Assembly: GCF_026261605.1 (NCBI RefSeq)
Contig: NZ_CP102486.1
Location: 4,278,001-4,342,000, forward strand
Reading direction: 5' to 3'
DNA length: 64,000 nt
DNA from: Dechloromonas sp. A34
GTDB taxonomy: Bacteria; Pseudomonadota; Gammaproteobacteria; Burkholderiales; Rhodocyclaceae
The position numbers and the translations under genes were made by a program. The notes beneath the pieces are model-generated. The model had not been told where the DNA came from. It ran no database searches and worked only from the letters and a program-made list of their open reading frames with translations. Positions within the stretch are counted from its first letter, which is position 1. The number at the start of each line of letters is the position of its first letter. Positions 9,186 through 18,361 of this stretch are shown here, piece by piece.

Positions 9186-10064
9186 CTAAGCCTTTGGCTT
9201 CTCCGGGCCATCATCCATACCTTTGTAATGCAGTGCTGAAACCTGCTCCGAAACGATACCGATCAGGAATGTAAAGATTGCGGAGATGAAGAGCAGGGCA
9301 CTCATGTTGGTAAAACGCCCAGATACGAGGAAGGTATAGAAGTAATACACAAGCCCAGTCACCAAGAAACCAGCACTTATCGGCAAAAATAGCTTCTGCG
9401 GCGAATAAAGCGTCCCAATCTTGATGATAATTAGCAGGAAACGTACGCCATCGCGCAACGGTCGGATGTGGCTCTTGCCGATACGTCTTGGCGTATGTAT
9501 GGGCACATATCCGACGCTATAACCTGCCCGAAAGAAACTCATTGTTATTGTTGTCGGGTACGAAAAGCCGTTCGGAAGGAGATATAGGAACTTGCGGAAT
9601 TTATCAGCCCTGACGATGCGAAAACCTGAGGTGAGGTCATCCACGGTCTGCATCACCATCCAACTGGCCAGACGACTAAAGAAATCGTTGGCAACTGCAC
9701 GGTGCATTCCGGCGTGAGAACCTGATTGACGGGCGCCGACGACCATGTCGTAACCTTCATCGAACTTCTTTAACAACGCCGGGATATCTTCGACCCTGTG
9801 TTGCCCGTCCGCATCCATGAAAATCAGGACGTTCCCTGTTGCCACCCGGGCACCACTCTTGATGGCAGCGCCGTTACCCTTGGGATAAGGGTGTGAATGC
9901 ACCTGAATATGGGCATCCTGGCACAAGGCCACAGACTGGTCGTTTGACCCGTCGTCTACCACTAGAATTTCGGCAAGCGGCATACAACGTTTGAGTTCAG
10001 GAAGTAATGCACTGAGCGCCTTAGCCTCGTTTCTTGCCGGAAGAATTATTGTCACACTACTCAA
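9186..10064 (-). CDS. Dolichyl-phosphate-mannose-synthase-like GT2 (GtrB/ArnC type)
   Basis: From the TTG at 10064 the protein is 292 residues. I prefer this start because AAGAGG lies 6 bases before it and the family consensus (SSVTIILPARNEA) begins at once; the upstream in-frame TTG (10151) and ATG (10145) have no ribosome site. The domain carries VVDDGSNDQS, FMDADGQHRVED (DxD) and GARQSGSHAG, and ends with two membrane helices (about residues 220-280) as in polyprenyl-phosphate glycosyltransferases. Such enzymes charge undecaprenyl phosphate with a sugar that a GT-C enzyme then uses in the periplasm; the TMTC-like gene at 14978-16926 is a candidate partner. Confidence 0.82.
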   Translation of the reverse strand: MSSVTIILPARNEAKALSALLPELKRCMPLAEILVVDDGSNDQSVALCQDAHIQVHSHPYPKGNGAAIKSGARVATGNVLIFMDADGQHRVEDIPALLKKFDEGYDMVVGARQSGSHAGMHRAVANDFFSRLASWMVMQTVDDLTSGFRIVRADKFRKFLYLLPNGFSYPTTITMSFFRAGYSVGYVPIHTPRRIGKSHIRPLRDGVRFLLIIIKIGTLYSPQKLFLPISAGFLVTGLVYYFYTFLVSGRFTNMSALLFISAIFTFLIGIVSEQVSALHYKGMDDGPEKPKA

Positions 10065-10231
10065 CAAACACCTCTTATCAATGGAGACCGAAAGAGCAAA
10101 ACTCAAAGCCACACATGGACCGCAACCGAGCAGCAAAATGAACATCAACAAACATTAGGCAAGGCCCGACGTCCGATTCGGCATGATACCTTATCAACTT
10201 TGAGATCAAGAACTAGACATGGAGAGGCGCG

Positions 10232-10528
10232 ATGATTCTAAAGTGGTTTGATGCAAGTGAAGCTAAGGAATTCGGCATTTCCCTCGCACAGGATTTGCTA
10301 AAGCAGGACGATCCTGCAAAGAGCAAAAGGGCAAAACCAAGCCAGAAGAAGAATCACGATGCACTATTAAAATTTCTGGATCGAATCGCCAAATTCAAAC
10401 TGCAGCACAACCTCAACATTTACAAAAAAGCTCAGTTGGGCAACGCCTTCGAATGGAAACTCATCGAAGGTGGCTACGACCCAAAATACGCCAAAAGCAT
10501 CACCACATCACTGCTAATCAAGCTGTAG
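10232..10528 (+). CDS. Small conserved-looking protein, unknown function
   Basis: 98 residues, preceded by GGAGAGG 6 bases before the ATG, a good ribosome site. The protein is Lys-rich (PAKSKRAKPSQKKNHDALLKFLDR), mostly predicted helical, with no signal peptide, membrane segment or known motif. It lies 13 bp before the TPR/GT41 gene and is surely in the same transcript, so it may be a partner or chaperone of that glycosyltransferase. The base composition is A+T-rich like its neighbour and unlike the rest of the window. I do not recognise the family. Confidence 0.75.
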   Translation: MILKWFDASEAKEFGISLAQDLLKQDDPAKSKRAKPSQKKNHDALLKFLDRIAKFKLQHNLNIYKKAQLGNAFEWKLIEGGYDPKYAKSITTSLLIKL

Positions 10529-10541
10529 AGCCGAGAGTTTC

Positions 10542-12968
10542 ATGTTCAGTTCATTAAAGAAAATATTCCTGAAGAAAGAAAAACCAGAGCATCAGGAAAA
10601 GGAAAAAGGTGATCGCTATCTATCAGAAGGCAATCTGGAGGCAGCTGAACGCTGCTATAAGGAAGCGTTGAAACAGGATCCAGGCTACTGTGACGCATTA
10701 ATCAATATTGCTTACATTCTTACGGAAAAAAACAAGAATTCAGATGCCATCGCATTTCTGGACAAAGCGCGCGCAATATCAGCCAAAAATCAAGATATAT
10801 ATTTCTTCTTAGGCCTTGCCCACAAAAATATCGGCAACACTAATAGCGCAATTGAAAACTTCAGGCTTGCGATTCAATACAAACCTGATTTTGATGCGGC
10901 CTATCTTGAAATTTGCCAATGCCTGGTTGTAGAAAACAAACTTGACGAGGCGAAAATCCAGGCGATCGCCGCTACCAAAGCATGTCAGGAAAACAACGAT
11001 ATACACCATTTGCTTGGCAATATTCTGGCGTCGCGCGGTGAGCTGGAAGACGCCATCGGCGCTTATATTCGTTCGATAGAACTTCAGCCCAATGCTCCTG
11101 AAGTCCATATCCATCTGGCAACCGCTTACCGGCTACGGAAGGACGACGAAGCCGCAATCGAACATTACCGACTTGCTTCGCAACTTCAACCACAGAATGC
11201 AGAACCCCATGCAAACCTTGGCGACCTCCTGCTCAAGTCCGGGAAGTTCGCCTTGGCACATGAAAGCTATCAAAAAGCCATCGCTATAAATCCACAAGCC
11301 CCATCGGCACTAAGTGGCATCGCTCTGCTATTGCAAAAAAAAGGCAAGTTGGAATCTGCGGTTGAGTATTACGAAAAAGCTCTCGCCATCGCGCCAAAAT
11401 CGGCAACGATACACTGCCATTTCGGCATCGCGCTACAAGCCCAAAATAAACTTAGTGAAGCTGTTGCTGCCTACCGCAGAGCACTTGCCATAAATCCGGA
11501 GTACGCAGAAGCACACAACAATCTGGCAGGGGCACTTCATGACCAAAACAATCTGACAGCGGTCATCGAGCATCTGCAAAAAGCCATTACGATCGACCCC
11601 GGTTATGCCGAAGCTCACAGTAACCTGGGGGTCGCGCTCTATGAGCAAGGACATGTTGAGCAGTCGGTGGCAAGCTTTTATCGAGCTCTAACAGTCAACC
11701 CCGAACACATCGCCGCTCATAGTAGCCTCTTGTTTGTTCTGAGCTTTTCACAACAACATTCACCTGAAGAATATCTGGTTGAAGCTAGGCGTTTTGGTGA
11801 AAAGATTTCACGTCTTGCGAAACCGTTCACCTGCCATCCACCAGTAACTACCACCGGCAAAATTAAGGTTGGCCTAGTTTCGGGAGACCTTCGCGGACAC
11901 CCTGTTGGATATTTTCTGGAAAACATACTGCACCATATCAACCCCGAAAGAATAGAGCTAACCGCCTATCCAACCAACGACCAAGTAGATGCCCTAACCA
12001 GACGAATCAAACCGTACTTCAAAAGCTGGAAGCCAATCACCTGGCTAAACGACGAATCTGCCGCCAGAATGATCTACAACGATGGCATGGATATCCTAGT
12101 CGACCTCGCTGGACATTCCGCCCACAACCGCCTTCCCGTATTTGCCTGGAAACCGGCACCAATTCAAGCCAGTTGGCTGGGATTTTTTGCCAGTACAGGG
12201 CTATCGGAAATCGACTACATACTCGTTGACCCCAGTTCAGTCCCTCCTGACGGCCATGCTCACTACTCAGAAACACCCTGTTTCCTGCCTGAGACACGAC
12301 TCTGTTTCACGCCCCCCGCCGCGATTGAGGCCCCCGAAATTGCCTCACTACCTGCAAGGCAAAATGGCCATATCACATTCGGTTGCTTCCAGCATCTGGC
12401 AAAACTGAACGATCAAGTACTCAAGCTCTGGGGCCGTATCGCACAAGCGATTCCTGACGCCAGATTCCGGCTCCAAATAAAACAATTGACCTGTGACAGC
12501 ATCCGGATTCAGTTCCAACAGCGCCTGAGCGATTTCGGCATACCGGCTGAACGAACCATGCTGTTCGGCCCTCAAAACAGGGAGGGCTATCTGGCAGCAC
12601 ACTCAAATATCGACATCATTCTCGACACCTTCCCCTACCCCGGTGGAACTACCACCTGCGAAGCTCTATGGATGGGGGTTCCTACATTGACACTCTCTGG
12701 CAACTCGATGCTAGCGCGCCAAGGAGCCAGCATCATGTCATGTACGGGTTTGGCAGACTGGATCGCCACTGATGAAGATGACTATCTGGACAAGGCAATC
12801 AAATTTGCCGGCAACCTTGAAGATTTGTCCGACCTGCGTGCTTCACTTCGAACGCAAGCAGGAGCATCACCATTGTTCGATGCTCCGAGATTTGCAAGAG
12901 CCCTTGAATCCAAGCTTACCGAGATGCACCAGGAGAAAACAAGGCAGTCACGGCACGCTGATGGCTGA
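10542..12968 (+). CDS. TPR-repeat GT41 glycosyltransferase (SPINDLY/O-GlcNAc-transferase-like)
   Basis: 808 residues. Residues about 20-400 are some ten to eleven tetratricopeptide repeats (repeated A-x-x-x-Y/H-x-N-L-G and A-I-x-x-Y-x-x-A-L-x-I-x-P patterns). From about residue 445 comes the GT41 catalytic part: KVGLVSGDLRGHPVGYFLENI, DILVDLAGHSAHNRLPVFAWKPAPIQASWLG, HITFGCFQHLAKL, DTFPYPGGTTTCEALWMGVP. The HPVGYF His and the GGTTTCEAL donor loop are the expected key sites. The family transfers GlcNAc, glucose or fucose to Ser/Thr of proteins; bacterial members sit among polysaccharide and pilus/flagellum genes. A soluble cytoplasmic protein is expected. It converges with, and overlaps by 21 bp, the acyltransferase gene on the other strand. 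Confidence 0.9.
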   Translation: MFSSLKKIFLKKEKPEHQEKEKGDRYLSEGNLEAAERCYKEALKQDPGYCDALINIAYILTEKNKNSDAIAFLDKARAISAKNQDIYFFLGLAHKNIGNTNSAIENFRLAIQYKPDFDAAYLEICQCLVVENKLDEAKIQAIAATKACQENNDIHHLLGNILASRGELEDAIGAYIRSIELQPNAPEVHIHLATAYRLRKDDEAAIEHYRLASQLQPQNAEPHANLGDLLLKSGKFALAHESYQKAIAINPQAPSALSGIALLLQKKGKLESAVEYYEKALAIAPKSATIHCHFGIALQAQNKLSEAVAAYRRALAINPEYAEAHNNLAGALHDQNNLTAVIEHLQKAITIDPGYAEAHSNLGVALYEQGHVEQSVASFYRALTVNPEHIAAHSSLLFVLSFSQQHSPEEYLVEARRFGEKISRLAKPFTCHPPVTTTGKIKVGLVSGDLRGHPVGYFLENILHHINPERIELTAYPTNDQVDALTRRIKPYFKSWKPITWLNDESAARMIYNDGMDILVDLAGHSAHNRLPVFAWKPAPIQASWLGFFASTGLSEIDYILVDPSSVPPDGHAHYSETPCFLPETRLCFTPPAAIEAPEIASLPARQNGHITFGCFQHLAKLNDQVLKLWGRIAQAIPDARFRLQIKQLTCDSIRIQFQQRLSDFGIPAERTMLFGPQNREGYLAAHSNIDIILDTFPYPGGTTTCEALWMGVPTLTLSGNSMLARQGASIMSCTGLADWIATDEDDYLDKAIKFAGNLEDLSDLRASLRTQAGASPLFDAPRFARALESKLTEMHQEKTRQSRHADG

Positions 12969-14936
12969 GACTCGTGATAAAAAGTCATCAGAAATTGACA
13001 GCACATATTGCGCTGTCAGGTGTCGATCATCGCGAAAAACGACACTACTGCGTTGCTCAGCCGCGCAACGTTGGTCGGGACAAACCACAGGATTCATGTC
13101 AAGCACACTGACGTTGTCAAAGGCATTTACAGCTGCTGTCAGCCAACTCTTCAATGCCACCCCACCCTCGACTGTCACGACACACTCATTCGATATCGGC
13201 AGGAAACGAGCTCGCCATGCCTGCCTACCGAGACAGTGCGGGCCATCAAACGGAATGATTGGCGTTGGCTGGATCAAATATATCCTCTTTGCCACTCCCG
13301 ACAATTCTTCAAGAAGCCTCCGGGTCCCCATCGTCCATTGTGTCTCGGTAAAGCCATATGACCCGGCCGATCCAATAAACACCAGATCTGGTTTCAATTC
13401 TGTAATGGTCTTGGCTACCTGCCCCCTCCAGATCTCGCACTCGACATATTCCCGCCCGATGCGAGGATAAAAAACGATTTCATCCACAAAGGGACATGCT
13501 GATTTCGTCATTACCAACAGACGCCAATCGGCACCGGCATAAATTTTCGATAGCGCTGGAAACCACTGTGCACCAATGCTGTCCCCAAGCAACACCACAG
13601 TGTGCTGTGCATCCTTGTTGCCAAATTGGCAGGCATTCAGGCTTGACGAGTGAAACCAATCGTCACACCCCATTGCGTAAATCCTGGGCAAGTCGAAGCG
13701 AGCATCACGGTGGCGCTCCTGTTCTGGCGCTGCTAGCCAGGAAGTAGACGCACCGAGCCACAACACACTAGAGCCAACCGCTGACAACATCATGAACAAG
13801 CCACCCCAAATTGACCAACGCGGACGGGACGACAAAAATCTGCTGTAGCGAACAGGGCTTTCAATAAAATGAAAAGTCACGACAGCCAGACAAAGTGAAA
13901 CGGCCAACAAGACCATCGAGGATAAAAGTTGCCCCGGGGCAAGAAGGCTGCCACCAAGCAGCAGGACCGGCCAATGCCAAAGATAAAGCGAATACGAGCG
14001 TCGTCCGAGCCACAACAGGGGAGACTGCGACAATAGGCGAGCAACACCATGTCGGCAGCCAGCCGTCCCGGACAACAACACCAGAGCAGCTCCAATAGAC
14101 GGCGCAAGTGCGCGCATCCCCGGGTAGGGCACGCCCCCATCTAGTATCATCGCTGAACCCAAGATCAAAAGCAGGCCGCACCACCCCGCAATCACTGAAT
14201 CGCGCGCTGATGGCGCAAAAACAAACCATCGACCAAATACGGCCCCATTTCGCCTATTCACGACATCGACAAAGACACAAAGTGCCCCTAGTGCAAACTG
14301 CCACCCTCTAAATGGCATCAGATAAAAAGACCAGCCCGGGTAGCTGCTCAGCAATCCATATGAAAAAACGAACGAGAAAACGAAACAAGCACCGAGCCCG
14401 TAACCCAAAACACGCTGCCAGCTTCTTTGCAAATAGCGTGCAAGCCAAAAGAAAAGCAGCATCAGGAAAGGCCAGACAAGGTAGAACTGCTCTTCCACCC
14501 CAAGCGACCAAGTATGCAGAAACAAGTTGCTGCTGGCACTTGCACCAAAATAATCCACCTCGAGAAAAGCAAAGTAGATATTGCTAAACCATAGAGATGC
14601 GGCGGTAGCGGCACTTATCTGATCCAATTGCTCCGAAGGCATCAAAAAAAAGGTGGCCGCCATTCCCGTCCCGAAAATGGTTACCAGTAACGCGGGAAGC
14701 AACCGCCTAATTCGTCGTGCGAAAAAACCAGCCAAGTCAATCGAGCCAGTTGCACGAATCTCTGCCAGCAACAAACCGGTAATCAGATAGCCTGAAATTA
14801 CAAAGAACAGGTCGACGCCAATAAATCCCCCCTCAAATCCGGGAAATTTTGCGTGTGAGGCAAGGACCAGCAGAATGGAAAGGGCACGAAGCCCCTCAAT
14901 ATCGGTACGAAAGCGAAGCTGTGGATGATCTTTCAC
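12948..14936 (-). CDS. OafA/YrhL-type acyltransferase with SGNH hydrolase domain
   Basis: 662 residues. The first 370 or so form an acyltransferase-3 membrane domain of about ten helices, with RTDIEGLRALSILLVLASHAK (R/K-x10-H motif) and FFARRIRRLLPALL. After a linker near residue 400 a periplasmic SGNH domain follows: VVLLGDSIGAQWFPAL holds the catalytic GDS Ser and DDRHLT at the C-terminus the Asp-x-x-His pair. This fusion O-acetylates lipopolysaccharide or other surface glycans, taking the acyl group from the cytoplasm and transferring it in the periplasm. The position between a GT41 gene and the pilin region suggests a glycan or glycoprotein substrate made here. Confidence 0.9.
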   Translation of the reverse strand: MKDHPQLRFRTDIEGLRALSILLVLASHAKFPGFEGGFIGVDLFFVISGYLITGLLLAEIRATGSIDLAGFFARRIRRLLPALLVTIFGTGMAATFFLMPSEQLDQISAATAASLWFSNIYFAFLEVDYFGASASSNLFLHTWSLGVEEQFYLVWPFLMLLFFWLARYLQRSWQRVLGYGLGACFVFSFVFSYGLLSSYPGWSFYLMPFRGWQFALGALCVFVDVVNRRNGAVFGRWFVFAPSARDSVIAGWCGLLLILGSAMILDGGVPYPGMRALAPSIGAALVLLSGTAGCRHGVARLLSQSPLLWLGRRSYSLYLWHWPVLLLGGSLLAPGQLLSSMVLLAVSLCLAVVTFHFIESPVRYSRFLSSRPRWSIWGGLFMMLSAVGSSVLWLGASTSWLAAPEQERHRDARFDLPRIYAMGCDDWFHSSSLNACQFGNKDAQHTVVLLGDSIGAQWFPALSKIYAGADWRLLVMTKSACPFVDEIVFYPRIGREYVECEIWRGQVAKTITELKPDLVFIGSAGSYGFTETQWTMGTRRLLEELSGVAKRIYLIQPTPIIPFDGPHCLGRQAWRARFLPISNECVVTVEGGVALKSWLTAAVNAFDNVSVLDMNPVVCPDQRCAAEQRSSVVFRDDRHLTAQYVLSISDDFLSRVSAISVP

Positions 14937-14977
14937 GACATACTAAAAACGATCAGACTTTCATACTGACTAAAACA

Positions 14978-16926
14978 CTAGCCTGCGTAACGACTATCGA
15001 GGCCAAGTAATTGTTCAAGCTCGTTAAGCTCTTTGCGCTGGGCAGCCGGAACTTTCATCTTGGCAAATTGCATATAAGCTTCGACTGCGCGCTCACGCTC
15101 CCCTGCCTTCAACAACAAGTGAACCAAATTGAGCCGCAGGGAAACGCTGGATGGATCGACGCTAATCGCCCTGTTTGCATATTCCATGGCGAGCGGTATG
15201 GATTTCATCTTGGCAAATGCGAAATCCATCCCGACGGATAAAATCAGACCTTTGGCAGAAGCATCAAGTAGTGGATTTTCAAGCGCGCTAGCAAGTAAAC
15301 GTTGCACCTCGTGATCCTTCAGACACAAGCGGTTTTCAACCAATAGTTCGGAAAGACCTTTATAGACACCAAGGTCCCCCGGTGAAAATCGGGCTGAACT
15401 CAATCGCGCCATTAACAGAGTCAGTTGCTCCTCATTTCTCGAAAGATGGACTTGGCAAGCCAGATACAACAGGCCGATCAACGGTGCCTTGGCATCTTTA
15501 TCGAGTTCCGATGAACGCACAAGGTAATAGTTGATTGCCTGAAACGCCACAGGGTTACCAAGACTATTCGTCGCTTCAGCACGCTTGATGACAATCAATG
15601 CCGCCTGGTAATTGGCACGAGCAGAATCGGGGTGGGCTGCCGCCTCAAAAGTAGCACGACGATACTCGTCCCCCCACTGATTTGCCCTTAGTCCGGTCAG
15701 TAATACACAAAACGATGTAAAGCTGATGAGGAAGACAACGCGCGGAACATACCCCTCTTCTTCTTTCGCCGCCAGCAGCAGCGAACCAAAAAGGAACAAA
15801 GGCCCCAGCGAGGGAAGGTAATTCCGGTGTTCGTGCATGATCTCAAGAGGCAGAACACTTGACTCCAATATATGCCCGACCAAAAACCAACTTACCGCAA
15901 ACAGCAAGATAGGCCACTTCTGACGCATCCGGAGGGCAAATCCGATCAAGGCACACCAACCCAAAATTGAGACGAGGGTCTCAGGAGGCACAAGCAAGCC
16001 GCGGGATATCTGAAAATCGTCGTGATACAGGCTGAAAGAATCGGGCAAGGGAAGAAAGAGCTGGGCCAGATGGAACCACAAGACTCGAGACTCGGTTAGC
16101 AGGCGCTCTACGAGAGTAAAATCGCGGAACCGATAGCCTGATAACAGAACATCCCAGAAATACAGCCCTAAGAAAAATGTAACCCCTCCCCCAAGGCCTA
16201 GCACCGTAATCAGCACGCGCCGGGAAATGATCCGCTCGCCAACATTCCTGGTCAATAACTCGCAAAGCAGCGCAAACAGGGGGAAAAGCAGCCCGGACTC
16301 CTTTGCCAGAACAGCAGCTGGCCAACAAACCAAAAAACTTACCGCAAAGGAACTCCAGCGTGTTCTCAGCGCATCTGCATTTCTCCCAAACAGATAAAAA
16401 TATAGTGCTGCCAACGTAAACAAGGCGGCCAGACTGGTCATCCGCTGGGTCACAAAAAGAACGGGGGAAAGATTCAGTGGGTGCAACCCCAGAGCAACGC
16501 AACACTTAGCGGGAGAAAACCAGCCCCCCTCACCCGATTTAATCGGTTCCAGAGTTGCCCAACGACCAAAAAGACAAGCACTCCGTTGACCAGGTGAATT
16601 AACAGATTGACCAACTTGAAAGAAAATGGGTCCAATCCACCGAAATACAAATTCAGCGCAAAACTTGCCATGCTTAGCGGGCGCCCCAAGGGGCTGGCCA
16701 CACCGTTAACTGAAGCATCGATAAGGCTGTAAAAGGAACCATCGAATAGCCTCAGGGCAGGGTTTTCGACAATGTTCGAGGCATCATCGAAGAAAAACCC
16801 CCCTTGCAACCCTGGCCAGTAGACAACTACGACAATCAACACCCCCACCAGCGCGCACATCCATTTAAATGCAGAACCAAGCCCCTTTGCATTCATTCCA
16901 TTCTCAACACGAGATTCAAGAGGCAT
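14978..16926 (-). pseudogene. TMTC-like GT-C membrane protein with TPRs, single-base frameshift at 16487-16490
   Basis: Two overlapping frames form one protein. The N-terminal part (from ATG 16926, or 16896) has a membrane helix, then GGFFFDDASNIVENPALR, the luminal acidic DD motif of GT-C enzymes, and runs to ALLWGCTH-stop. One additional base in the G4 run (C4 on the plus strand, 16487-16490) gives ALLWGLHPLNLSPVLFVTQRM, the expected family sequence, and the frame continues to 14978 with about eight more helices and two or three C-terminal TPRs (residues about 480-630). The TMTC family (DUF1736 + TPR) are protein O-mannosyltransferases; bacterial members are mostly uncharacterised. The gene lies directly downstream of pilA on the same strand, behind the pilA terminator. 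A start at 16971 is unlikely as it lies inside that terminator. Confidence 0.7.
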
Positions 16927-16960
16927 ATTTCCATTCACATCAGAACATTCTGAGCCACAA

Positions 16961-16990
16961 AAAAACCCCACGATAACTCGTGGGGTTTTT
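16961..16990 (-). terminator. Rho-independent terminator of the pilin gene
   Basis: Arms AAAAACCCCACGA and TCGTGGGGTTTTT form a perfect 13-bp stem with a 4-base loop; on the minus strand it ends in a run of seven T. It lies 17 bp after the pilin stop codon. Confidence 0.92.
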
Positions 16991-17006
16991 GGGAAAGTGA
17001 GTTGGA

Positions 17007-17435
17007 TTAACGGCAGTTGGCAGGACGATATTTAGCAGCGATGGTGCTCGTCGTGCAATCCCAATTGACAACACCAGTTGCATCGGCGGTACCAACCAAA
17101 ACGATAGTGCTACCGGCAATTTTCGGTTCTGCAGCAGAAGCTGTTGCTGTGATGGTGCCAACATTCGTTGCACTAGTTGTATAAGCCACAGTAGCTACGT
17201 ACTTAGATGTTTGACCGGAAATCCCAGCAGAAGCGACCGCTGGCATATGCCCCAAAGTCTGAAAGGCCTCGGCGATTGTAGTTTTTGGGCCGGATGCAGC
17301 AAGCATAACTTCAGACACTTTCGCACGCACTGTGTAATCCTGATAAGCCGGCAGCGCAACAGCAGCCAGAATACCGATGATGGCGACAACGATCATCAGT
17401 TCGATCAGGGTAAAGCCTTGTTGTACACGCTTCAT
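17007..17435 (-). CDS. pilA: Type IV major pilin (PilA-like)
   Basis: 142 residues. The leader MKRVQQG ends in Gly and is followed by [27 protein letters not shown]: prepilin peptidase should cut between G7 and F8, giving N-methyl-Phe1 and the essential Glu5 of the mature pilin. The C-terminal disulfide loop is closed by Cys in WDCTTST and the near-terminal ANCR. The Ala/Thr-rich middle ([19 protein letters not shown]) offers many possible O-glycosylation sites. It is the structural subunit of a pilus used for attachment, twitching or DNA uptake. AAGGAG lies 7 bases before the ATG; a sigma-54-like promoter is present upstream and a strong terminator downstream, so it is transcribed alone. Confidence 0.95.
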   Translation of the reverse strand: MKRVQQGFTLIELMIVVAIIGILAAVALPAYQDYTVRAKVSEVMLAASGPKTTIAEAFQTLGHMPAVASAGISGQTSKYVATVAYTTSATNVGTITATASAAEPKIAGSTIVLVGTADATGVVNWDCTTSTIAAKYRPANCR

Positions 17436-17483
17436 TTGAATCTCCTTTATTGAAAAGGCGGGAATAGCCGCTGATAAAGCTTA

Positions 17484-17499
17484 ATCACGTTCCGTGCCA
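17484..17499 (-). promoter_or_regulatory. Candidate sigma-54 promoter of the pilin gene
   Basis: On the minus strand the sequence TGGCACGGAACGTGAT matches the -24 part of the RpoN consensus perfectly (TGGCACG) at the right spacing to a weaker -12 part (GTGAT in place of TTGCT, so the usual GC doublet is GA). Transcription would start about 40 bp before the ATG. Pilin genes of PilSR-regulated gammaproteobacteria use RpoN, which supports the call, but the imperfect -12 makes it tentative. Confidence 0.45.
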
Positions 17500-17936
17500 G
17501 GCCTTTCGCAACCGTACCCTGACACAAAAATGCCCTGTCATTCATTCACTTAGCACCGTCTGCTGACTGACACCAAAAACGGTACATCAGCCCCTCTGAA
17601 ACGAACTGACAAAACACGGCACTTGCCACCTGCGCGAATGGTCAGTTACCGGCATCACAGCACGCATCGGCATATATTCTTTATAGCTGGAAACAGTGAA
17701 GCCCACGCTGTCAGGCATGGGCTTCGGTTACTGCAACCCCTGCACTTTCGGCTGGGGTATTCGGCATTACGCCGTTACGGAGTACTACACGGTAATCTCA
17801 AGAAATGCTTCCATTGATAACTGCCATAGACTCTCCTGCAACGCAGCATTTGCTACCACTGCATGTCGGGCTTGCTGCGAACCTTGACACGGGTTCAGCT
17901 TACCACTCTGAGGATAAAACACCAGCCGTTCCTCGA
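17500..17936. other. Intergenic stretch with a GC-rich inverted repeat, no gene seen
   Basis: This stretch separates the pilin promoter from the end of the next leftward operon. I see no supported coding region; short open frames here lack ribosome sites and family features. The notable element is the inverted repeat GAAGCCCA...TGGGCTTC at about 17698-17725, followed by a second GC-rich block (GGCATTACGCC near 17762). It could be the operon terminator without a T-run, or a remnant of an IS200/IS605-type end, but no transposase is near. Confidence 0.5.
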
Positions 17937-18350
17937 CTAACGCCGGAAAATGACATTGACGCCCGGTGGCACGCTGGACAGCGGCAGGTAGCCGACGGCG
18001 CCGGGGGTGTTGCGGACATAGTCGAGCACTTCGCCGATATCGGCCACTTCCTTCGGCGGCGCGCCCTTGCCGACGTAGCGCCTGACCAGCCAGTAGGCGG
18101 TGTATTGCTCGTCATTCTGGCCGAGCAGCGATTCAAGAAAACTCTGGCGGACCGGGTTCCCGGCCGGCAAATTGACCGGCATCGCCGAGAGCTGGCCGAT
18201 CGATACCGAGCGTCCGGTGTAGAGGCGCTGCAGCGCGGCGGCGTCGGTCTTCGGCATGCCGGCGTAGGCGATGACCGCGACCGGCTCGCCAGCGAGCGTT
18301 CCGCCGGCGGCCAGTTGGGCGAAAAGGAGAAGGAGCAGGCGCTTTCTCAT
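17937..18350 (-). CDS. Small periplasmic phosphate-binding-like protein
   Basis: 137 residues with a signal peptide (MRKRLLLLLFAQLAAGGTLAG). The mature part (VAVIAYAGMPKTDAAALQRLYTGRSVSIGQL, RQSFLESLLGQ, TPGAVGYLP) resembles the PstS-like type 2 periplasmic-binding fold, but at about 115 residues it is only half a normal binding protein. Such short proteins occur beside a porin and a sensor kinase in related bacteria. It starts 11 bp after the porin gene and is the last gene of the operon 24002-17937. A ligand-presenting role for the sensor kinase is an inference. Confidence 0.75.
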   Translation of the reverse strand: MRKRLLLLLFAQLAAGGTLAGEPVAVIAYAGMPKTDAAALQRLYTGRSVSIGQLSAMPVNLPAGNPVRQSFLESLLGQNDEQYTAYWLVRRYVGKGAPPKEVADIGEVLDYVRNTPGAVGYLPLSSVPPGVNVIFRR

Positions 18351-18361
18351 GACCGGCTCGT

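Noticed and set aside
17623-17887. Short open frames of 60-65 residues in the pilin upstream region
   Set aside because: No ribosome site, Cys/His-rich low-quality sequence, and inverted repeats inside.
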